A stretch of 64,000 nucleotides of DNA from Pirellula sp. SH-Sr6A (GCF_001610875.1 NZ_CP011272.1:5437988-5501987); one strand, 5' to 3'; counted from the stretch's first letter, positions 17,401 through 26,379 are shown. Notes: generated by a model from the letters alone, not told the origin. Made by a program: numbers and translations.

Positions 17401-18312
17401 ATGTCAGAACGTCAAACCTATACCTACCTAAGCCGCACGTTTGAGGCGGCTGGAATGCAGCCCAAAACCAAATATGGGCAGAACTTCCTCATCGATCTCA
17501 ATATCTTGGACATCCTCGCGCGCGGTGCGGATCTGCAGCGCACCGATGTGATCTTGGAAGTCGGAACGGGCATGGGATCGCTGACCAAGCGAATCGCTCC
17601 CCACGTCGGTCATATGATCACCATCGAGATCGACCGCGAATTGCAGGTCCTCGCGGCGCGAGAACTGGAGGAGAACACGAATGTGACGATGCTCACCTTC
17701 GATGCCCTTCGGAATAAGAACCATCTTCGAGACGAAGTCATGGAGACGGTTCGCGAAAAGCTCGCCCTCTTCCCCGGAGCGAGGTTCAAACTCGTAGCGA
17801 ATTTGCCTTACAATGTCGCGACCCCCATCATTAGCAATCTCCTTTCGGTAGATCCCTTGCCGGAACGAATGGTCGTCACGATCCAAAAGGAACTTGCCGA
17901 ACGAATCGTATCTCCCCCCAGTTGCAAGGACTACAGTGCCTTGACCATCTGGATGCAATCGCAGTGTGATTGCGAGATCTTGCGAAATCTCCCTCCAACG
18001 GTCTTTTGGCCGCGTCCCCGAGTCGATTCGTCCATTCTCCGAATCATCCCCAATGCTGCCAAACGGGAGCGGATCGTCGATTTGGATTACTTCCACAAAA
18101 CGCTGCGCGCATTGTTTTTCCATCGACGGAAATTCCTGCGGTCTCAATTGGCAACCGCGACCCAAGATCATTTGAGCAAACCCCAAGTTGACGAAATATT
18201 GGCCAAGCTCCAATTCTCCGAGAGTTTGCGAGCGGAGCAGCTTTCTGTGGAGCAGATCATCGATCTGCTCGAGGAATCCCGGCGGCTTACTCCTCCTCCC
18301 CAAGCGGACTGA
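17401..18312 (+). CDS. rsmA: 16S rRNA (adenine(1518)-N(6)/adenine(1519)-N(6)) dimethyltransferase
   Basis: The protein has 303 residues. Family landmarks are KTKYGQNFLIDLNIL near residue 22, the SAM-binding loop LEVGTGMGSLT at 52-62, the acidic ribose-binding end of strand 2 (ITIEIDREL) and the catalytic NLPYN motif at residues 134-138. The C-terminal rRNA-binding helical domain includes FFHRRKFLRSQL. It dimethylates two adjacent adenines in helix 45 of 16S rRNA late in 30S assembly. It sits between a RidA-family gene and the riboflavin synthase gene on the same strand, 39 bp before the latter. Confidence 0.96.
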   Translation: MSERQTYTYLSRTFEAAGMQPKTKYGQNFLIDLNILDILARGADLQRTDVILEVGTGMGSLTKRIAPHVGHMITIEIDRELQVLAARELEENTNVTMLTFDALRNKNHLRDEVMETVREKLALFPGARFKLVANLPYNVATPIISNLLSVDPLPERMVVTIQKELAERIVSPPSCKDYSALTIWMQSQCDCEILRNLPPTVFWPRPRVDSSILRIIPNAAKRERIVDLDYFHKTLRALFFHRRKFLRSQLATATQDHLSKPQVDEILAKLQFSESLRAEQLSVEQIIDLLEESRRLTPPPQAD

Positions 18313-18351
18313 ACCCGAAAACGACTTGCCTCAGAAAGCGAACGCGTCGAT

Positions 18352-18948
18352 ATGTTCACGGGATTGGTTGAAGGAACCGCAACAATCGTTTCGGCAGACC
18401 GAGACGGCCCCGGAATGCGTCTCAAGTTGGAGCTGGGTGAGCTCGCCGAAGGTGTCAAGCTTGGTGACAGTATTTCCGTAGCGGGTTGTTGCCTCACGGT
18501 CGTTGAAATCGAAACAACGCGATGCACCTTTGAGCTCGGGTCGGAAACCCTTTCGAAGACGACCTTCAGCACGCGGGTACCAGGGGATCGGTTGAACGTG
18601 GAGCGGTCGCTTCGAGTGGGTGATCGCATGGGGGGGCACTTTGTCACCGGACATATCGACGGCCTCGGCAGGCTTGTCCGCAGGCGAGAGGAAGGGGAAT
18701 GGTCTCACTTCCATTTCGAAGCCCCCTTGGGCTTGCTGCGTCAAATGGTCGACAAAGGTTCCATCACGATCGATGGAGTGAGTCTGACCGTCGTGCAAGC
18801 CGATGATAGGGAGTTTTCCATCGCGCTGATTCCGCATACCCTCGAGGTCACGACACTGGGAACGATCCAGCCCGGGCAATCGGTCCATTTGGAGACGGAC
18901 ATCCTCGCGAAATACATCCAACGGGCGATCGCCCCACGTCACACTTAG
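18352..18948 (+). CDS. ribE: Riboflavin synthase, alpha subunit
   Basis: The protein has 198 residues, normal for the enzyme. It is a tandem of two lumazine-binding domains: MFTGLVEGTATI ... SISVAGCCLTV for the first and GDRMGGHFVTGHIDG ... GSITIDGVSLTVVQ for the second. It dismutates two molecules of 6,7-dimethyl-8-ribityllumazine to riboflavin in the cytoplasm. The MFTGLVE start is invariant in the family and fixes the ATG. No other rib genes lie nearby; purB follows at 18 bp and rsmA precedes at 39 bp. The gene is called ribE or ribC depending on the naming scheme. Confidence 0.96.
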   Translation: MFTGLVEGTATIVSADRDGPGMRLKLELGELAEGVKLGDSISVAGCCLTVVEIETTRCTFELGSETLSKTTFSTRVPGDRLNVERSLRVGDRMGGHFVTGHIDGLGRLVRRREEGEWSHFHFEAPLGLLRQMVDKGSITIDGVSLTVVQADDREFSIALIPHTLEVTTLGTIQPGQSVHLETDILAKYIQRAIAPRHT

Positions 18949-18966
18949 CCACGATTCAATCCAACG

Positions 18967-20346
18967 ATGCAACTTCAAAACCTCACCGCTATCTCTCCCA
19001 TCGACGGACGTTATCGCAATCAACTGGCCTCGATCGATGACGCCTCGAATGCACCCAAGCTCGACCATTACTTCTCCGAGTTTGCTCTGATTCGGTATCG
19101 CGTTTGGGTCGAAATCGAATATTTGGTTCTTCTCTCCGAGGAAGGTTTCTTGGCATTGAGTGCGGAACAAATCGCTGCACTTAGAAAGATCTACGCCGGG
19201 TTTGATGTTTCGGACGCGGAGCAGGTCAAGAATCATGAAAAGGTGACCAATCATGATGTGAAGGCGGTCGAGTACTTCATCAAAGATAAAATGGACGCCA
19301 TGGGGCTCGGCGATCAGCGGGAATGGGTCCACTTCGGACTGACATCCCAGGACGTGAACAATACTGCGGTTCCCCTGTCGTGGAAGCATGCACTTGAGCG
19401 AGAGCTGTATCCCAGACTGGATGAATTGATTGAGAAACTGCGTCGGCTAGCGATGGAATGGGAGCCTGTCTCCATGCTGGCGAGAACGCACGGCCAACCC
19501 GCATCCCCCACACGGCTGGGAAAGGAAGTGATGGTGTTTGTCGAGCGACTGGAGCATCAACTCCGACTGCTCCAGCAAATTCCTTGCTCGGCCAAGTTTG
19601 GCGGCGCGACGGGGAACTTCAATGCGCATCATGTTGCGTATCCGAGCACCGACTGGATCGCCTTCGGCAATAAGTTCGTCGAGGAGCGGTTGGAGCTGCG
19701 AAGACAGCAGTTCACAACGCAAATCGAACATTACGATGACTTGGCCGCCCAGATGGATGGGATCAAACGCATCGGAACCATCCTGATCGACTTGTGCCGA
19801 GATATTTGGACTTATGTTTCGATGGACTACTTCAAGCAGAAAATCAAAGCCGGCGAAGTAGGCTCCAGCGCGATGCCCCACAAAGTGAACCCCATCGACT
19901 TTGAAAACGCCGAAGGGAATTTAGGAATTGCGAATGCCATCTGGGAACATCTCGCGAGCAAACTACCCATCTCCCGGCTTCAACGCGACTTAACCGACTC
20001 GACCGTGTTGCGGAATATCGGAGTTCCTTTTGCCCATTTCACGCTGTCCCTTCGTTCTATCGATCGGGGATTGGGCAAACTGGTCCTGAACGAGGAAAAG
20101 ATTCGGGCAGATCTAGACGCGAACTGGATCGTGATCGCCGAAGCGATTCAGACCATTCTGCGTCGCGAGAAGATTGCAAATCCTTATGAAGCACTCAAAG
20201 CGTTGACCCGAGGTGCGGCGAGGGTGAACCAGGACACGTTCTCGCAGTACATCGACTCGCTTGAGGTCAGCGAGGAGGTCAAGCAAGAATTGAGAGCGGT
20301 GACTCCGTTTGGGTACACAGGGGTGCACCCCCCGATGGCGCGTTAG
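18967..20346 (+). CDS. purB: Adenylosuccinate lyase
   Basis: The protein has 459 residues, close to the E. coli type (456). It opens with NLTAISPIDGRYRNQL, carries HFGLTSQDVNNTA and ARTHGQPASPTRLGKE, and has the fumarase/aspartase superfamily signature GSSAMPHKVNPIDFENAEGN at about residue 299, whose loop bears the catalytic Ser. It performs two steps of purine synthesis: cleavage of SAICAR to AICAR and of adenylosuccinate to AMP, releasing fumarate. The E. coli-type subgroup is indicated by the N-terminus and the DLTDSTVLRNIG segment. It is the last gene of a plus-strand run starting at 14.6 kb. Confidence 0.97.
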   Translation: MQLQNLTAISPIDGRYRNQLASIDDASNAPKLDHYFSEFALIRYRVWVEIEYLVLLSEEGFLALSAEQIAALRKIYAGFDVSDAEQVKNHEKVTNHDVKAVEYFIKDKMDAMGLGDQREWVHFGLTSQDVNNTAVPLSWKHALERELYPRLDELIEKLRRLAMEWEPVSMLARTHGQPASPTRLGKEVMVFVERLEHQLRLLQQIPCSAKFGGATGNFNAHHVAYPSTDWIAFGNKFVEERLELRRQQFTTQIEHYDDLAAQMDGIKRIGTILIDLCRDIWTYVSMDYFKQKIKAGEVGSSAMPHKVNPIDFENAEGNLGIANAIWEHLASKLPISRLQRDLTDSTVLRNIGVPFAHFTLSLRSIDRGLGKLVLNEEKIRADLDANWIVIAEAIQTILRREKIANPYEALKALTRGAARVNQDTFSQYIDSLEVSEEVKQELRAVTPFGYTGVHPPMAR

Positions 20347-20427
20347 AAGCGACGTTCCGACGACGTGAGAGGGTCGATCCACAAGGCCCCGGTCGGGAGC
20401 TCGATCAACCCCGCACTAAAAATCGTT

Positions 20428-20604
20428 TTACCGCGTCATTGTCGTGGGAACGCGGCTGACATAGGGATGCGCAATCTGCCTGCTGGTCGAGATGACAGTC
20501 AAGCTAGCGGCGACGAGCAAGGCGACGATCACCGAGTATTCCAGAGGACTCGGACCGTCTCCAGATTGCGTGAATTGCGATAGTTTTTCTTTGATTGACT
20601 TCAT
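20428..20604 (-). CDS. Flp-type IVb pilin-like protein
   Basis: An ATG at 20604 with AGGGAG upstream gives a 58-residue protein. It has the architecture of a Flp prepilin: a short basic leader (MKSIKEKLSQFTQSGDG), then PSPLEYSVIVALLVAASLTVISTS, a hydrophobic helix with the Glu-Tyr pair at positions +5/+6 after the Gly, where the prepilin peptidase cuts. The classical consensus is GATAIEYGLIA; here GPSPLEYSVIV keeps the Gly, Glu and Tyr. The C-terminal part is short and polar. The tad genes that would assemble it lie 8 kb away on the same strand. It could instead be a minor pilin. The longer frame from 20679 lacks a sensible leader. Confidence 0.75.
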   Translation of the reverse strand: MKSIKEKLSQFTQSGDGPSPLEYSVIVALLVAASLTVISTSRQIAHPYVSRVPTTMTR

Positions 20605-20849
20605 TTTTTCGATACTCCCTGTTCTCGTCATCGGCAACGAACGGAGCGAACATCCAGTCAAACAGCCGCGATCGAACATTCGGCATGACCGTTGTTTTGC
20701 ACGAATTCCGAATTGCGCAAATTATGCGTCTGGAGAAGCTTGACGATCCGACCCGCCCTCCTACAGTCCTCACGCGTAACCGGGCCACCTACGGTGCTGA
20801 AACGGGGGGCGAGGTCGTCGATCGTCTGCGATGTAAAAAGAGGGACTCA

Positions 20850-22088
20850 ATGGAACGCCGTGCATGGTTAAAGTCTGTGGCCGCAGGGGCCTCAATCGCG
20901 ACAACGCCCCGCTTGCTCTTTGCTGAGCGATTGGACTGGCCCACTTGGCGAGGTCCCAGCAGAAACGGCGTTGTCGAAGGAGCTTGGCCAGATTCGCTGG
21001 ATGAAAAGAGCTTGGTCCCGCTTTGGAGCCGTCCGCTGGGTGATAGCTATTCAGGTCCGATTGCGTCGGGCGACTTGGTCTTTACCACGGAGAGCAAGGC
21101 GGGGAGAGAATCGGTCTATGCGCTCTCGGTCATGGATGGTGAAGTCCGCTGGCAAGTTGAATGGAAAGGAACATTGAATGTTCCTTTTTTCGCTGCCCGA
21201 AACGGCAATTGGATTCGCGCCACTCCCGCCACGGATGGGAAAACCCTTTTCGTAGGCGGGATTCGCGATGTTTTGGTCGCTCTCGATACGGCGACGGGCG
21301 AGGAAAAGTGGCGAGTCGACTTCGCAGAGCGATTTGGCAAAGTACCTGACTTTGGCATGGTTTGCTCCCCGATTGTGGACGGGGCTCACCTCTATATCCA
21401 GGCCGGCAAAGGCCTGCACAAACTCCGGTGCGACGACGGCACCATCCTCTGGTCCTCTCTTCAAGATGCAGGGGATATGATGACCAGCGGAGCATTTTCG
21501 TCCCCGATCATTGGCGAATTGCACGGTGTACGCCAATTGCTCGTGCAGACTCGAACGTTCCTCGCGGGTGTGAATCTGGAGTCCGGGGAGCCCTACTGGA
21601 AATACGAAGTGGCCGCTTTTCGCGGAATGAACATTCTTACCCCCACTCTCTGGAAGAACGCTCTCTTTACCAGCAGTTACGGCGGTCGCTCGCTTTTGAT
21701 CGACATCGAAGAAAACCGTTCTCCGAAGATTCGGTGGGAGAATAAAATTGAAGGCTACATGTCTTCGCCCGTGGTCCTCGGCAACTATCTCTACATGCAC
21801 CTGAGAAACAAACGGTTTGCTTGCCTCGATTTATCCACAGGCAAGGAAGCTTGGATTTCCAAACCCTTTGGGGAGTATTGGAGTTTGGTCACCAACGGGG
21901 ATCGGATTCTCGCGCTCGACCAAGACGGAACGCTCCGATTGATTCAGCACAATCCATTGGAACTTCAAGTTCTTTCGGAACGAGCCTTAACCACCAACGA
22001 GGAAGAAGCTTGGGCTCACGTCGGTCTTCTCCAAGGAAAAGTGATGGTTCGGTCTCAAAAGGGAATGACCGTGTACAGCTGGTCCTAA
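20850..22088 (+). CDS. PQQ-like beta-propeller repeat protein, probably exported
   Basis: The ATG at 20850 is preceded by AGAGGGA; the frame extends further upstream but without coding character. The product has 412 residues. The N-terminus (MERRAWLKSVAAGASIATTP) resembles a Tat signal. The first mature residues, DWPTWRGPSRNGVVEGAWP, are the standard opening of planctomycetal PQQ-repeat proteins. Blades with the pattern VALDTATGEEKW and FACLDLSTGKEAW are visible. No PQQ or metal ligands typical of quinoprotein dehydrogenases were found, so it is more likely a structural or binding propeller than an enzyme. It is divergent from the Flp pilin gene. Confidence 0.82.
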   Translation: MERRAWLKSVAAGASIATTPRLLFAERLDWPTWRGPSRNGVVEGAWPDSLDEKSLVPLWSRPLGDSYSGPIASGDLVFTTESKAGRESVYALSVMDGEVRWQVEWKGTLNVPFFAARNGNWIRATPATDGKTLFVGGIRDVLVALDTATGEEKWRVDFAERFGKVPDFGMVCSPIVDGAHLYIQAGKGLHKLRCDDGTILWSSLQDAGDMMTSGAFSSPIIGELHGVRQLLVQTRTFLAGVNLESGEPYWKYEVAAFRGMNILTPTLWKNALFTSSYGGRSLLIDIEENRSPKIRWENKIEGYMSSPVVLGNYLYMHLRNKRFACLDLSTGKEAWISKPFGEYWSLVTNGDRILALDQDGTLRLIQHNPLELQVLSERALTTNEEEAWAHVGLLQGKVMVRSQKGMTVYSWS

Positions 22089-22308
22089 GTTGGTTCTCCT
22101 AAAACGAGATCTCATTCTTCCCTGGCTCGGCCTCGAGTTTTCCCGAGGAGCGGATTGCAAAAAATCTTTCGGAACTCTCTCTCAACGGCTGGGTTAAGCA
22201 CTCTATCCCCTCAACGCATCCAGTCTCATAGGGGTTAGAGCTTGCACTTTCGGATTTTCGAAGAGAGGTAGGCTCTGGTTGCGATCCTCTTTTCTTATCC
22301 TTTGCCTC

Positions 22309-23127
22309 ATGGATCCCAACCCGACAACGGAATGCGGGGAGTGTTACGCGCTCCCTGCGGCTGCAAACTACCTGTCGCCAGGGTTGGCACACGGGGGGCA
22401 CGACGGAAAGCGGGCGATTGAACTCAAGTTTTTATTGCCTTGGGATTTAGCCAATCGACTTCGCGAGCGTGCGCGCAACGAACTGCAAACCGATCCGTTC
22501 GCTGATCGAAAAACAGGGCGATACAAAGTCTGCAGTCTCTATTTGGATACCGTCGCGTTCGACATTTTTCATCGCACCTCGGTAACCGACGGCAACAAGT
22601 TTCGATTCCGGCGTTACAACGAGGATCAGGAGCTGTTTCTCGAGCGTAAACGCCGCCAGAAAGGTGTCGTCACGAAACATCGGGATCTCATTCCGCTCGA
22701 TGCTTTGGATCAATCTTCGACCCTATCGTCCCCGATTTGGGATGAGGCTCAATCCTTTGGCTTGGTCCCGAGCTGCGCGGTGGAGTACGAGCGTGAAGCA
22801 TACATTAGTGAACAAACGGAGCCGCCTTTCCGAGTTACGATCGACAATCGTCTCGGGACGCATCGATTCCATCGAGCAGATTGGTTGGAATTGTCGGCGT
22901 TTCTCCATAGAAACCGAACGGAGGGAGAATTGCCTAGCACGGATTGCATTCAGCCAATGGTACCTGGGTATTCGGTGGTGGAATTCAAGTTCACCGATGC
23001 GTTGCCCGTTCACCTGAAACGGTGGGTGGAAGACTTTCAAATCGCACCCGTGAAATTCTCGAAGTACCGAACGGCGTTAAGCGACCCCAACGAATGGGTT
23101 CAAACAAGAGACGGAGCAGTGGCATGA
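22309..23127 (+). CDS. VTC-domain protein (polyphosphate-polymerase-like, triphosphate tunnel fold)
   Basis: The product has 272 residues. Its tunnel-fold features are AIELKFLLP (opening Glu/Lys strand), YKVCSLYLDT, FRFRRYN, LFLERKRRQKGVVTKHR, VEYEREAY, FRVTIDNRL, VVEFKF and KFSKYRTAL. These are the alternating basic and acidic strands of the VTC catalytic domain that in yeast Vtc4 polymerises polyphosphate from ATP. Bacterial single-domain versions are soluble, and their product has rarely been tested. Its stop overlaps the start of the DUF4956 gene (ATGA), so the two are translationally coupled. A TTG 30 nt upstream has a better-placed purine-rich sequence (GAGAGG) than this ATG, so the start is uncertain. 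Confidence 0.85.
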   Translation: MDPNPTTECGECYALPAAANYLSPGLAHGGHDGKRAIELKFLLPWDLANRLRERARNELQTDPFADRKTGRYKVCSLYLDTVAFDIFHRTSVTDGNKFRFRRYNEDQELFLERKRRQKGVVTKHRDLIPLDALDQSSTLSSPIWDEAQSFGLVPSCAVEYEREAYISEQTEPPFRVTIDNRLGTHRFHRADWLELSAFLHRNRTEGELPSTDCIQPMVPGYSVVEFKFTDALPVHLKRWVEDFQIAPVKFSKYRTALSDPNEWVQTRDGAVA

Positions 23128-23849
23128 ACGAGTGGATCCATGGGCTCTTTGAATCGAATGAAGGGGAAATGGCCAGCGGTCTATCTCTGGCGATTCGATT
23201 TATCTGTTCCACCCTATTGGGGTGGACCGTTGCTGAAGTTTATCGCCTCACCAAGCATCGATCTCAGAATCACTACGATCGATCGATGTACGTAACACTC
23301 GTTCTGCTCACGGTGTTGATCTGTATGGTGACAACGGTGGTGGGAAATTCGGTGGCGCGCGCCTTTTCACTCGCGGGAGCGCTCGCAATCGTTCGATTCC
23401 GCACCGTTGTTGAGGACACTCGAGACACTGCCTTCGTGATCTTTGCTGTTGTCGTAGGCATGGCGATTGGATGTTCCCAATGGAACGTTCCCTTGATCGG
23501 CATTCCGATCGTCAGTCTCGCAGCCGTGGGGTTGCACATGCCATGGTGGGCGAAACCTGGCATGCGAGGGCGAGGGGGTCGGACATCGGAACGTTATAGG
23601 ATTCGATTGAGATTGGGATTGGGAATCGAACTGCGTGGAGTTATCCAGGACGCGATCGATCAGGCGGTCACTTCTCAGCGAATCGTTGAGATTACGACCA
23701 TCAAACAAGGAGCTGCGATCGAAATCCTGTACGACGTCGAGTGGAGCGATCTCGTCGACCCACTCGATTGGGTCAATCGGATCAACCGGCTCCAAGGTGT
23801 TCAGTCCGTAGCCCTGGAGAGACCCGACGCCGTCGACTCAACGAGCTGA
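23124..23849 (+). CDS. DUF4956 membrane protein
   Basis: The ATG at 23124 overlaps the upstream stop by 4 bp; the product has 241 residues. Four hydrophobic segments lie in the first 150 residues: LSLAIRFICSTLLGWTVAEVY, YVTLVLLTVLICMVTTVVG, DTAFVIFAVVVGMAIG and VPLIGIPIVSLAAVGLHM. The motif VARAFSLAGALAIVRFRTVVEDTRDTAFVIFA is diagnostic for DUF4956 and resembles the conserved region of MgtC-like membrane proteins (GALSIVRFRT). The soluble C-terminal 80 residues look like a small regulatory alpha/beta domain. DUF4956 genes regularly neighbour VTC-domain genes in bacteria, so a role in moving or anchoring the VTC product is a plausible inference. Its substrate is unknown. Confidence 0.85.
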   Translation: MNEWIHGLFESNEGEMASGLSLAIRFICSTLLGWTVAEVYRLTKHRSQNHYDRSMYVTLVLLTVLICMVTTVVGNSVARAFSLAGALAIVRFRTVVEDTRDTAFVIFAVVVGMAIGCSQWNVPLIGIPIVSLAAVGLHMPWWAKPGMRGRGGRTSERYRIRLRLGLGIELRGVIQDAIDQAVTSQRIVEITTIKQGAAIEILYDVEWSDLVDPLDWVNRINRLQGVQSVALERPDAVDSTS

Positions 23850-23952
23850 TATCAGGACGCCAAGGCTATTCACACTATTGCATCCAATGCGAGCGTCCTC
23901 GCGGACTCCCGCCTCTAGGAGTACTTCTCATCTTTACAACGAGGAATCTAGG

Positions 23953-26340
23953 ATGAAGTTCTATTTACGCTGGGTGATCGGAACGATTGCGTGCACCGGA
24001 GCCGCAGCCAGCTTCTTCGCATATCCACAGCTCCCAACCTTTGGCCAGCCACCGGGCATGGGAAGGAATATGCCGGGCCCTCCGGGTCGAGGATTGGATG
24101 ATTCCTGGCTCGCAATGCTGGAGATGGAGGAAGTCCGCAAAGAGATCAAGCTGGAAGATTCTAAAAAGCAGCAGCTGGAGGCGATCCAAAGCGATCATCG
24201 GCAAGCGATCGAGAAGGCAATGGGTGAAGTTGATTTTGCCGCGTTGCCAGAGTTGGAACCAAATCAACGCGACGAAGCATTGGGGAAATTGCGTGAACAA
24301 ACCGAAAGGATCCAACGGGAATCCGATGAAAAACTAAGAGAGATTCTCAGCGTTCCGCAAAGGGAAAGACTGACCCAATTGCAAGTGCGACGAAAGGGAA
24401 TTCGTGCTTGGGCGGAAAAGGAGCTTCACGATCAGCTGCAGCTCACGGGGCCCCAGCGCGAGAGCCTTCGAGAACTGCTGGAACCTCTGGGAATTCCCTT
24501 TCAAGATTCGCGACGCGAGAACGAAGGGCCCGGTTGGTTCGGCGGTCTCTTTGGAGGGCCACCGCGGCGACCGGGTGGGTTTGGTCCCCCAGGATTCGGG
24601 CCTCCCGAGTTTGGACCAGGCGGGTTTGGGCCCGGGGGACCCGAAGGGAACCTGCAGAGCGAAACCGAAGCAAAGATCCTCGCACTTCTCGATGAAAAGC
24701 AAAAGCGTGATTGGAACAAGATCGCTGGCGAGACGTTTTCCTTTCCCGCCCCTCCCTTTCGGATGGGAGGGGGCCCCATGTCCGAATCTCGCCCCTTGGT
24801 CGCTCAGTTTGATAAGAACGGAAACGAACGGCTGGAGCGCGCCGAACGGGACGAAGCCCGCGCGTTTCTCAAGAAGCAACCCAATCGCGGAGGCCCCGGA
24901 GGACCGAGAGGTCCGGGTGGGCGCGGTGGACCCGGTGGACCTGGCGGACCTGGTTTTGGGCCTCCCGGTCGGCGTGGAACCGAGCCGTCTTCTCCCGGCC
25001 CTCGCATCTCGCTCGAGGATGTGAAGGTTTATCCGGCCGAACCGCTGTATACGGACAAAGTGATACGGACGCTATTCCTAACCTTCGAAGGGAATGACTG
25101 GGAGGAAGAGCTAGCCGATTTCAACAATACGGACGTGGATGTCCCCGCCGATCTCGTTGTGGACGGAAATCGATACCCGCAGGTAGGGGTCCATTTTCGG
25201 GGGATGTCTTCCTTTGGGATGGTCCCTGCGGGAAGCAAGCGATCGCTCAACTTGTCACTCGATTTCGCCGATCAAGACCAACGTCTTTATGGTCGCAAAA
25301 CCCTTAATTTGCTCAACGCCCACGAGGATCCCAGTTTTTTACGAACCATCCTCTATCTGGAAGCAGCACAGAAGTACGCGCTGGCACCGGTCGCCAATTT
25401 CGTCCATGTCGTGATCAATGGCGAAAGTTGGGGGCTGTATGTCAATGCGGAACAGTTCAATAAGGAGTTCATCGAAGCCCGTTTCTCCGATGCGAAAGGG
25501 GCTCGATGGAAAGTGCCGGGGAGCCCTGGCGGGCGTGGGGGACTCGAATACTTTGGTGACGAACTCGACGCTTACAAACGAACCTACCAGATCAAGAGCA
25601 AAGATCGCAAAGAGGATTGGGACGCACTGGTCGAACTCTGTAAAACTCTCAACACCACACCCGTGGAGGATCTGCCTGCGAAGATTGAACCGATATTGAA
25701 TGTCGAAGGGGTCCTTCATTTCCTGGCTCTCGACATCGGCCTCGTCAACAACGATGGTTACTGGACGCGCGCGAGCGACTACTCTCTCTATCGCGACAGC
25801 CAAGGAGTCTTCCATGTCGCGATTCACGATGCAAACGAAACGCTGAAGCCTGCGATGGGGCCCGGCATGGGGGGGCCCGGCATGGGCGGTCCTGGCATGG
25901 GCGGTCCTGGCATGGGCGGTCCCGGGAGACCAAATCGAAGAGGCGGGGATCGTGAACCCGGACCACGTGGGGGAGCCATGCGATCTCCCGTGGAGTTGGA
26001 TCCGCTTACCGGGCTGGATGACAGCTCAAAACCTTTGCGTAGTAAACTGCTCGCTGTACCGAAGTATCGGGCTCGATACTTGGAGATCCTCGCGAAGATC
26101 AACGAAGAAATACTCGGGGGAGATTTCTTGCAATCGCGCATCGAACATTACGTGCCGATGATCGACCCGTATGTCCAGCAGGATACGCGCAAACTGGAGT
26201 CGTATGAAGCATTTCGAAAAGCCGTTGCGACCGAGTCTTCTGGTCGAATCGATGGCCGCGATATGTCGATTCTCGACTTTGCCAAAGCGCGTTACGAGTA
26301 CTTGAAGAAGGCCCTCGCTGCGCCAACCGCAGCGAGGTAA
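23953..26340 (+). CDS. CotH-kinase-family secreted protein with EF-hand and Gly/Pro-rich repeats
   Basis: The start at 23953 follows GAGGA and yields a signal peptide (MKFYLRWVIGTIACTGAAAS). The product has 795 residues. Residues 45-190 are charged helices with LTxxQ-like character. Next comes a Gly/Pro-rich stretch, an EF-hand loop at residues 287-298 (DKNGNERLERAE) and a second PGG-rich stretch. The CotH domain begins near residue 350: VHFRGMSSFG, KRSLNLSLDF, LYGRKTLNLLNAHEDPSFLR, FVHVVINGESWGLYVNAEQFNKEF and NNDGYWTRASDYSLYRD before the catalytic-region HDANETL. Between that motif and the C-terminus, four GPGMG repeats interrupt the domain. CotH proteins phosphorylate secreted or spore-coat proteins. 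It is the third gene of the VTC-DUF4956-CotH cassette. Confidence 0.85.
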   Translation: MKFYLRWVIGTIACTGAAASFFAYPQLPTFGQPPGMGRNMPGPPGRGLDDSWLAMLEMEEVRKEIKLEDSKKQQLEAIQSDHRQAIEKAMGEVDFAALPELEPNQRDEALGKLREQTERIQRESDEKLREILSVPQRERLTQLQVRRKGIRAWAEKELHDQLQLTGPQRESLRELLEPLGIPFQDSRRENEGPGWFGGLFGGPPRRPGGFGPPGFGPPEFGPGGFGPGGPEGNLQSETEAKILALLDEKQKRDWNKIAGETFSFPAPPFRMGGGPMSESRPLVAQFDKNGNERLERAERDEARAFLKKQPNRGGPGGPRGPGGRGGPGGPGGPGFGPPGRRGTEPSSPGPRISLEDVKVYPAEPLYTDKVIRTLFLTFEGNDWEEELADFNNTDVDVPADLVVDGNRYPQVGVHFRGMSSFGMVPAGSKRSLNLSLDFADQDQRLYGRKTLNLLNAHEDPSFLRTILYLEAAQKYALAPVANFVHVVINGESWGLYVNAEQFNKEFIEARFSDAKGARWKVPGSPGGRGGLEYFGDELDAYKRTYQIKSKDRKEDWDALVELCKTLNTTPVEDLPAKIEPILNVEGVLHFLALDIGLVNNDGYWTRASDYSLYRDSQGVFHVAIHDANETLKPAMGPGMGGPGMGGPGMGGPGMGGPGRPNRRGGDREPGPRGGAMRSPVELDPLTGLDDSSKPLRSKLLAVPKYRARYLEILAKINEEILGGDFLQSRIEHYVPMIDPYVQQDTRKLESYEAFRKAVATESSGRIDGRDMSILDFAKARYEYLKKALAAPTAAR
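25858..25927 (+). repeat. 15-bp tandem repeat inside the CotH gene
   Basis: About four copies of a 15-bp unit of the form GGNCCNGGCATGGGC are in frame and encode GPGMG repeats inserted in the kinase-like domain. Copies two to four are nearly identical, suggesting recent expansion. Confidence 0.85.
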
Positions 26341-26379
26341 AGGCTCTGGGTCTCCCGAGAGAGGTAGACATTCCGCTGT

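Noticed and set aside
17428-18303. 291-codon minus-strand frame opposite rsmA
   Set aside because: rsmA on the plus strand has all catalytic motifs; the reverse frame is its shadow.
18331-19389. 352-codon minus-strand frame across ribE and purB
   Set aside because: It spans two certain genes on the other strand and shows no domain.
25858-25927. Short tandem repeats that could suggest a CRISPR-like array
   Set aside because: The units are contiguous, in frame and encode GPGMG; there are no spacers.
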